Shown here piece after piece: positions 6,860 to 11,134 of a DNA stretch of 11,134 nt. The stretch is taken from NCBI GenBank assembly GCA_017959645.1, contig JAGDAE010000046.1:1-11134 (forward strand). The letters are read 5' to 3'. This stretch comes from Kiritimatiellia bacterium. Lineage in GTDB: Bacteria > Verrucomicrobiota > Kiritimatiellia > RFP12 > UBA1067. Each line of letters starts with the position of its first letter. The stretch's first letter is position 1. Below the pieces are notes generated by a model. That model did not search any database and was not told the DNA's origin. It was given only the letters and a program-made list of their open reading frames with translations. Position numbers and translations under genes: made by a program.

Positions 6860-7224
6860 TACCCCCGCCCGAAAACACGACTCTTCGCGCACCTGTGAAA
6901 ACATCAGAGGACTTTTCCGATCTTATACAAGGGCTATTCCGGTTTTAAAGGTCTTCACCACAACCCATTTTAGGGCGGTAACGTCCGAACTACAGCGTGG
7001 CGGCAGAATTTCGCGCACTTTTGCGCTGAAGATTTTTTCATCAGCCGGTTTTTGGGGAAAGTCGGGCTAGATTGAATAAAAACCGGCCTTGCAAGCGAAT
7101 CCGGGCGGGCGGTTTTGTCACGCCGCAAAACTGCAGCGCAACTGAGGTTCAACTGACGACTTTAGGTTCAATGTTTCGAAACCTCTATTCCAGCAGCGTT
7201 TTGCCGCCCACGCAGGCGGGGAAA
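6860..7224. other. Gene-free divergent intergenic region
   Basis: The space between the ATPase promoter and the VIT-gene promoter holds no credible gene; short open frames here lack ribosome sites and family resemblance. It contains a 10-bp perfect inverted repeat (7044–7053 with 7078–7087), a second 9-bp hairpin (7109–7117 with 7126–7134), and two GGTTCAA direct repeats (7146–7152 and 7165–7171). An AACCTC (7181–7186) is complementary to GAGGTT at 7144–7149. From 6860 to 7040 I see no organised element beyond a few weak −10-like matches such as TATACA at 6924. Confidence 0.5.
7044..7134. repeat. Nested, mutually complementary inverted repeats
   Basis: Four arms alternate. Arm a is GCCGGTTTTT (7044–7053), arm b AAAAACCGGC (7078–7087), arm c GCGGTTTTG (7109–7117) and arm d CAAAACTGC (7126–7134). 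Arms a and b pair over 10 bp without mismatch. Arms c and d pair over 9 bp with one G·U. Arms b and c can also pair over about 7 bp (AAAACCG with CGGTTTT), giving a choice of two folds. Whether any RNA covers this stretch is unknown. Confidence 0.55.
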
Positions 7225-7235
7225 TATGATATAAT
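7225..7235 (+). promoter_or_regulatory. Extended −10 promoter of the VIT-domain gene
   Basis: TATGATATAAT holds a perfect TATAAT (7230–7235) with an upstream TG, ending 20 bp before the start codon. The only −35-like hexamer, TTGCCG at 7201–7206, is 23 bp away, too far to be convincing, so the site would rely on the extended −10. The leader would be about 14 nt and contain GAAAGG as the ribosome site. Confidence 0.6.
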
Positions 7236-7255
7236 AGGCGCGAAAGGTAGATGCC

Positions 7256-9739
7256 ATGAACAAGATCATCCCGCTGCCAGCCGCATTCGCCATAGTCTGT
7301 TCCGCAGTCGCCCAGACGATTGTGCCGACGCCCGTGTTCCGTCCGGCTTCGATTGCCGCCGACGAGAAACCGGTCGCCGTGGAGACATCGGCGCAGGTGG
7401 TCGAGGAAAATGCTTTTTTCCAGAAGGTGGAGACGACGATCGTGTTCACCAACCCGAATCCGCGCGTGTTCGAGGGGGAGTTGGAGCTGCCGCTTCCGGA
7501 CGGAGCGACGGTATGCGGCTATTCGCTCGAGGTGAACGGGACGATGGTTCCCGGCGTGGTGTGCGAAAAGGAGAAGGCGCGTGTGGCGTTCGAGAACGAA
7601 AAACGCAAGGGGGTGGATCCCGGCATCGTCGAGAATGTGAAGGGCAACGTCTGGAGAACGCGCATCTATCCGCTCGAACCCGGCAAGCCGCGCAGGGCGA
7701 AAATCGTCCACGTCGCCGAGAGGGAGAAGCGTCCGGAAGGCGTGAGCACCATATTCGAGACCGACGGCGAGGAAGTGTTCGCGGCGACGGTGCGCGAGCC
7801 GGTTTCGCGCGCCGGGCTTCTGCGACAGGCGGCGAAAGCGTCGATTTTCTGGGACGCATCGATGTCCAGAGACGGGAAGACGGCGGCCGACCGCGCGCTT
7901 CTCGAGAATCTGCCCGAGACCGGAGAGTGGAAGCTCCATGTATTCCGCGACACGGTCGCCCCGGCGCAGGAATTCACCACGCGCGCGGAATTGCTGGCGG
8001 CGGTCGATGCGCTCGTCTACGACGGCGCGACCTGTCTCGACCTTGCGGACCGGCTCGCGGAAGAATCCGGAAACGGCTTCGTCTTCACCGACGAGCGAGA
8101 CTGCGAGCTGAGGGCGGGGCGCAGGATCGAGGTGCGCAAAGCGAAGGACGGCGAGTGCGCCGGCGAGGTGGCGAAGGGCACGCTTCTGGCCACGGTATGG
8201 GCGGCGGACAGGATCGCCGAACTTTCGTCCGCGCCGGATGCGAACCGCCGCGAGCTGGCGGAGCTCGGACGGAAATACTGCATCGCCTCGCCGGTGACTT
8301 CGCTAATCGTGCTCGAGACGCTCGAGCAGTATCTGCAGTATTCGATCGAGCCGCCGAAGACGTTCTCCTTTCATGGCGAATGGGTGCGTCGCCGGGCCGC
8401 CGAAGACGACCAGATCGCAGCCGAGAGGGAAAGGACGGAGCACCGGCAGGCGTTGCTTTCGTACTGGGAGGAGCGGGTGAAATGGTGGAACGATCCCATT
8501 CCGCCGAGCAACACCCCGAAAAGCGGACTTTTCGACACCTTGTCCGATGGCTCGGCGGCTTCGGATGGGGATGGGGTCGAAGCCGAAGAACCCGAGGAAA
8601 TGCTGAACGCCGCCGCCGGCGGCGGGGCGAGAAGAAACGCGCATGCCTTTGGCCGGATGAGGATGAGCAGGCGCGAACCGGCGGATTCGATGGCGGCGGT
8701 CGCGGTGGCGGACGCGGCGAAGACGGAAGAGAGCCCCGAGAGCGCGTCGTCCGGAGCGGCGACGGTGACGATCAAACCGTGGGACCCCGAAACGCCGTAT
8801 CTCAAGGCGATCGGCGCGGCGAAGGACAAATATGCGGAATATATCGTGCAGCGCAAGAGCTACGGCGATTCGCCGGCGTTCTATCTCGACTGCGCCGGGC
8901 TTTTCTTCAAGGAAGGCGAAGGGATGCTGGCGCGGAGGATAATCTCGAATCTCGCCGAGATGCGGCTCGAGGATATCGGGCTTTGGCGGACGATGGGCTG
9001 GCGTCTCAGGGAGGCGGGAGCGTACGACGAGGCGGTGGCGGCGTTCAGGCACGTCCTTTGCGAACGCGGCGAGGAGCCGCAGAGCAGACGCGATCTGGCG
9101 CTGGTGCTCGCCGAACGTGGCAAGGGGCTTTTCGCGTCCGGCGAGCGCGTCCGGGCGGCGCAGGATCTCGAGGAGGCGGCGAAACTGATGTTCGAGGCGG
9201 CGTTCACGCCTTCTGCGCGCCGCAGCGGAAGGAGAGGGAACGACATGCAGACGGCGGTATTCGCGCTCGAGGAACTCAACGGGCTCGCAGCGTGGATTGT
9301 TTCGTCCGGCTGGGGAGCGGAGAAAAAGCCGGCGATTCCAGAGATCGAGGCGGCGTTCAGGCGCGACATGCCGCTTGCGATGAGAATAGTGCTTTCGTGG
9401 GACGCGGACGAGACCGACGTCGATCTGCACGTGCTGGAGCCGGACGGCGAAGAGGCGTTCTACGGGCACCGGCGCACCAAGTCGGGCGGATTCGTCTCGG
9501 AGGATGTTACGACCGGGTACGGTCCGGAAGAGTATCTGCGCAAAGATTCCAAAAGCGGCAAGTACCGCATTCTGGCGAACTACTACGCATCGCACCGCCA
9601 GGCGCTGACCGGCGCGGCGGTCGTAACGGCGACGGTCTACACCGGCTGGGGGCGCGCGGACGAGCGGCGCGAAATACTGTCGTTCCGTCTCGACAAGCCG
9701 AAGGACAAGAATCCGATCGGCGAGATCGACGTCGAGTAG
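7256..9739 (+). CDS. Exported VIT–vWA protein with C-terminal DUF2135 domain
   Basis: An 827-residue exported protein of unknown role. Residues 1–19 form a signal peptide (MNKIIPLPAAFAIVCSAVA, cut before Q20). Residues about 42–155 match a VIT domain: VETTIVFTNPNPRVFEGELELPLPDGA and the basic/acidic KEKARVAFENEKRKGVDPGIVE. A vWA domain follows (about 195–360) whose metal-site residues look intact: DASMS (D200, S202, S204), T259 in YDGATCLD and D279 in VFTDE. SPVTSLIVLETLEQYLQY (345–362) is the segment that usually closes bacterial VIT/vWA proteins. Residues 425–505 are low-complexity and probably unstructured. Residues 515–690 are helical with a TPR-like pair (LWRTMGWRLREAGAYDEAVA, 576–595). 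Residues 708–825 form a DUF2135 (YfaP-like) domain, starting RIVLSWDADETDVDLHVLEPDG. No C-terminal anchor is seen, so it is periplasmic or secreted. GAAAGG precedes the ATG. It is monocistronic as far as can be seen. Confidence 0.85.
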   Translation: MNKIIPLPAAFAIVCSAVAQTIVPTPVFRPASIAADEKPVAVETSAQVVEENAFFQKVETTIVFTNPNPRVFEGELELPLPDGATVCGYSLEVNGTMVPGVVCEKEKARVAFENEKRKGVDPGIVENVKGNVWRTRIYPLEPGKPRRAKIVHVAEREKRPEGVSTIFETDGEEVFAATVREPVSRAGLLRQAAKASIFWDASMSRDGKTAADRALLENLPETGEWKLHVFRDTVAPAQEFTTRAELLAAVDALVYDGATCLDLADRLAEESGNGFVFTDERDCELRAGRRIEVRKAKDGECAGEVAKGTLLATVWAADRIAELSSAPDANRRELAELGRKYCIASPVTSLIVLETLEQYLQYSIEPPKTFSFHGEWVRRRAAEDDQIAAERERTEHRQALLSYWEERVKWWNDPIPPSNTPKSGLFDTLSDGSAASDGDGVEAEEPEEMLNAAAGGGARRNAHAFGRMRMSRREPADSMAAVAVADAAKTEESPESASSGAATVTIKPWDPETPYLKAIGAAKDKYAEYIVQRKSYGDSPAFYLDCAGLFFKEGEGMLARRIISNLAEMRLEDIGLWRTMGWRLREAGAYDEAVAAFRHVLCERGEEPQSRRDLALVLAERGKGLFASGERVRAAQDLEEAAKLMFEAAFTPSARRSGRRGNDMQTAVFALEELNGLAAWIVSSGWGAEKKPAIPEIEAAFRRDMPLAMRIVLSWDADETDVDLHVLEPDGEEAFYGHRRTKSGGFVSEDVTTGYGPEEYLRKDSKSGKYRILANYYASHRQALTGAAVVTATVYTGWGRADERREILSFRLDKPKDKNPIGEIDVE

Positions 9740-9954
9740 GCGCACGGTGCGAAAAACCTGGGAATCTTCAAGCCGGAGAGCCGCTTGCAATGCCAGGATG
9801 GATTTTGGTGTAATGTATGCCGACGAAAACCTCTAATTCAATAACCTAACAAGTAATCTTAACATGGTATATAACAAATCATCATCAACAAGAGATGACG
9901 ATGTGAAGATTTTGCGATTTGACTATTGAAAGAAAGAAAACGGTGCGACGCCGC
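9740..9954. other. AT-rich gene-free spacer
   Basis: No gene or strong terminator follows the VIT gene. From about 9825 to 9950 the sequence is much more AT-rich than its surroundings. It contains an imperfect 9-bp hairpin, ATCATCATC (9878–9886) with GATGACGAT (9894–9902), one mismatch, 7-nt loop, without a proper T tract. Nothing coding is recognised. It may simply be upstream promoter DNA, or the eroded remains of something imported. Confidence 0.45.
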
Positions 9955-9984
9955 TTGACAGTCGTTTCGCGATTATGGTACAAT
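9955..9984 (+). promoter_or_regulatory. Strong promoter of the SGNH hydrolase gene
   Basis: A perfect −35 TTGACA (9955–9960), an 18-bp spacer and TACAAT (9979–9984) with an extended −10 TG at 9976–9977. The leader would be about 25 nt and contains AGGAGG (10004–10009), close to a full Shine–Dalgarno, 7 bp before the ATG. Both transcription and translation signals are the strongest of the + strand genes here. Confidence 0.85.
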
Positions 9985-10016
9985 TGCTTCAGAAAATGCT
10001 TTCAGGAGGACACCTC

Positions 10017-11134
10017 ATGGGAAAACGTCTGTATGCGGCCTGCGCGGCCGCAGTTGTCGCGGTTTGCGCCGTCGCTTCGGCGGGTCCGCGCGTTACGGTC
10101 ATCGGTGACAGCTATTCCACCTATTCCGGCACGATGCCCGACGGCTACGTGACCTGCTACGACGGATCGTACAATGGCGTGACGTCGGCGGCCCAGACCT
10201 ACTGGATGCGCATAATAAACGCGCTCGGCGGGACGCTCGAGGTCAACAACTCGTGGTCCGGTTCGTGGGTGTGCAACGCGAACAACACGCTTACGACGCC
10301 GTCGTTCATCTCTCCCGAGCGTCTGGCCGTGCTGGGCGATCCCGATCTTTTCATAATCTGCGGGGGCAGCAACGACTGCTGGTGGGGCAAGGATTACGGG
10401 CTGAAGGGCGACGATCCGCTCGGGCAGTTCGTGTATTCGGGCTGGACGGCCGACGAGCTTATGCAGTTCCGCCCCGCGTTCGCGTATCTGCTCGACTATC
10501 TCAAGACCAACTTTCCGGGCGCCGGGATACTGGTCGTCGTCAACTCCACCGACGATGCGCAAAGCGCCTACGCGCTTACCGAGGAATACGCCTCGTCGAT
10601 GGAGACGATAGCGGCGCACTATTCGGCGATGTGCGTACGCTGCAGCGGCGTCGAGAAGGTCGACTACCATCCTACTTCCGGCGGCTTTCTGACGATGGCG
10701 AACCAGGCGCTGGCGGTTCTCGAGGCGGCACGTCCCGGCGGGTGGGAAGGTTTCGGCGATTCGCTGGTGGAATCGTCGACGTATCTGCGCAATCCGGCTG
10801 GCGGGGTGTATGTCGCCAACGCGGCCGGCGCGGGGACGATAACCGCGGCGGACGATTTGTTGCTTACGCGCATGGTGCTTGTCGGCGGTGGCGGCGCTGG
10901 CGGCGGCACGATTGGCGGGGGCGGCGGCGGCGGTGAAGTCGTCGACATCGCGTTCGACACTCCGGTCGCGATCGAATACGGCAGCGAGATCGATTTCACG
11001 GTCGGCGCGGGCGGCCAGGCGGGCGCTACGACGACCGATCCCGGCGGCAACGGCGGGGCGACGACGCTCGTCATCGGCCAGACCGGATACACCGCTCTCG
11101 GCGGCGGCGGGGGCGGCGGATGGAGCAGCGGGCA
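10017..11134 (+). CDS. Exported SGNH/GDSL hydrolase with glycine-rich C-terminal domain (partial)
   Basis: The first 372 residues of a protein that runs off the right edge. Residues 1–22 are a signal peptide (MGKRLYAACAAAVVAVCAVASA, cut before G23). Residues 25–240 are an SGNH hydrolase. Block I is VTVIGDSYS with nucleophile S32. Oxyanion-hole candidates are the glycine in NNSWSGS (77–83) and N119 in ICGGSND. The acid/base pair is in VDYHPT (D216, H218). Such enzymes usually remove acyl groups from carbohydrates or lipids; the substrate is unknown. From about 262 the protein changes to short strands and glycine runs (LVGGGGAGGGTIGGGGGGGE, 288–307; FTVGAGGQAG, 327–336; TALGGGGGGG, 359–368), resembling glycine-rich adhesin/tail-type domains. 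Start fixed by AGGAGG upstream. Its frame has no stop in the window, and other long frames here are its shadows. Confidence 0.85.
   Translation, partial: MGKRLYAACAAAVVAVCAVASAGPRVTVIGDSYSTYSGTMPDGYVTCYDGSYNGVTSAAQTYWMRIINALGGTLEVNNSWSGSWVCNANNTLTTPSFISPERLAVLGDPDLFIICGGSNDCWWGKDYGLKGDDPLGQFVYSGWTADELMQFRPAFAYLLDYLKTNFPGAGILVVVNSTDDAQSAYALTEEYASSMETIAAHYSAMCVRCSGVEKVDYHPTSGGFLTMANQALAVLEAARPGGWEGFGDSLVESSTYLRNPAGGVYVANAAGAGTITAADDLLLTRMVLVGGGGAGGGTIGGGGGGGEVVDIAFDTPVAIEYGSEIDFTVGAGGQAGATTTDPGGNGGATTLVIGQTGYTALGGGGGGGWSSG

Noticed and set aside
7072..9813. 913-residue frame overlapping the VIT gene in another phase
   Set aside because: The product is glycine/arginine-rich without domains, whereas the other frame gives VIT, vWA and DUF2135 domains plus a signal peptide.
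10253..10936. Arginine-rich + strand frame within the SGNH gene
   Set aside because: Out-of-phase shadow of the SGNH hydrolase gene; no ribosome site or recognisable domain.
10664..11092. Proline-rich − strand frame
   Set aside because: It is the reverse complement of the glycine-codon runs of the SGNH/glycine-rich gene; proline runs are expected there.
10877..11125. GGC-rich tandem repeats at the right end as a DNA repeat element
   Set aside because: They are in-frame glycine codons of the glycine-rich domain, not a separate repeat or CRISPR-like array.

Overview
The window looks like a chromosomal segment of a high-GC, Gram-negative-type bacterium. An outer-membrane barrel and exported proteins with signal peptides imply two membranes. 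The best guess is the Planctomycetes–Verrucomicrobia–Chlamydiae (PVC) group, perhaps a Kiritimatiellota/Verrucomicrobiota relative. The reasons are a V-type ATPase cluster with a DUF2764 gene between subunits E and A (the layout of Chlamydia, spirochaetes and Bacteroidetes), a VIT/vWA/DUF2135 surface protein, and an SGNH hydrolase joined to a glycine-rich domain. This placement is inference; no rRNA or other marker is present.

Layout. 3–215 (+) is the tail of an unrecognised gene. 364–1659 (+) is metY, a PLP-dependent sulfhydrylase, followed 31 bp later by a DUF3034-type outer-membrane barrel (1691–2560), probably on the same transcript. 2561–2728 holds a GC-rich hairpin, an orphan promoter-like site and a strong + strand intrinsic terminator that together could define a small RNA of about 65 nt. 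2729–6803 (−) is a tightly packed operon, atpE–DUF2764–atpA–atpB, with a clear promoter at 6830–6859. It ends after atpB: the D, I and K subunit genes that normally follow are not in the window. 6804–7255 is a gene-free divergent region with several mutually complementary inverted repeats.

7256–9739 (+) encodes an 827-residue exported protein with VIT and vWA domains, a helical repeat-like middle and a C-terminal DUF2135 domain. 9740–10016 is gene-free, AT-rich in its middle, and carries a good promoter (TTGACA, 18 bp, TACAAT). 10017 to the right edge (+) is an exported SGNH/GDSL hydrolase whose C-terminal part turns into a glycine-rich domain and runs out of the window.

The main unifying observation is a shared extended −10 element, TATGN followed by [GT]A[TC]AAT. 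It lies upstream of metY, the VIT gene and the SGNH gene, and once more at 2626–2636 with no protein gene behind it, only a hairpin and a terminator. No CRISPR array, tRNA, rRNA, insertion sequence or phage gene was seen. Most of the window is ordinary metabolism, energetics and envelope genes. The points most worth following are the orphan promoter–terminator unit, the truncated ATPase operon with its unusually short DUF2764 protein, and the two exported multidomain proteins.
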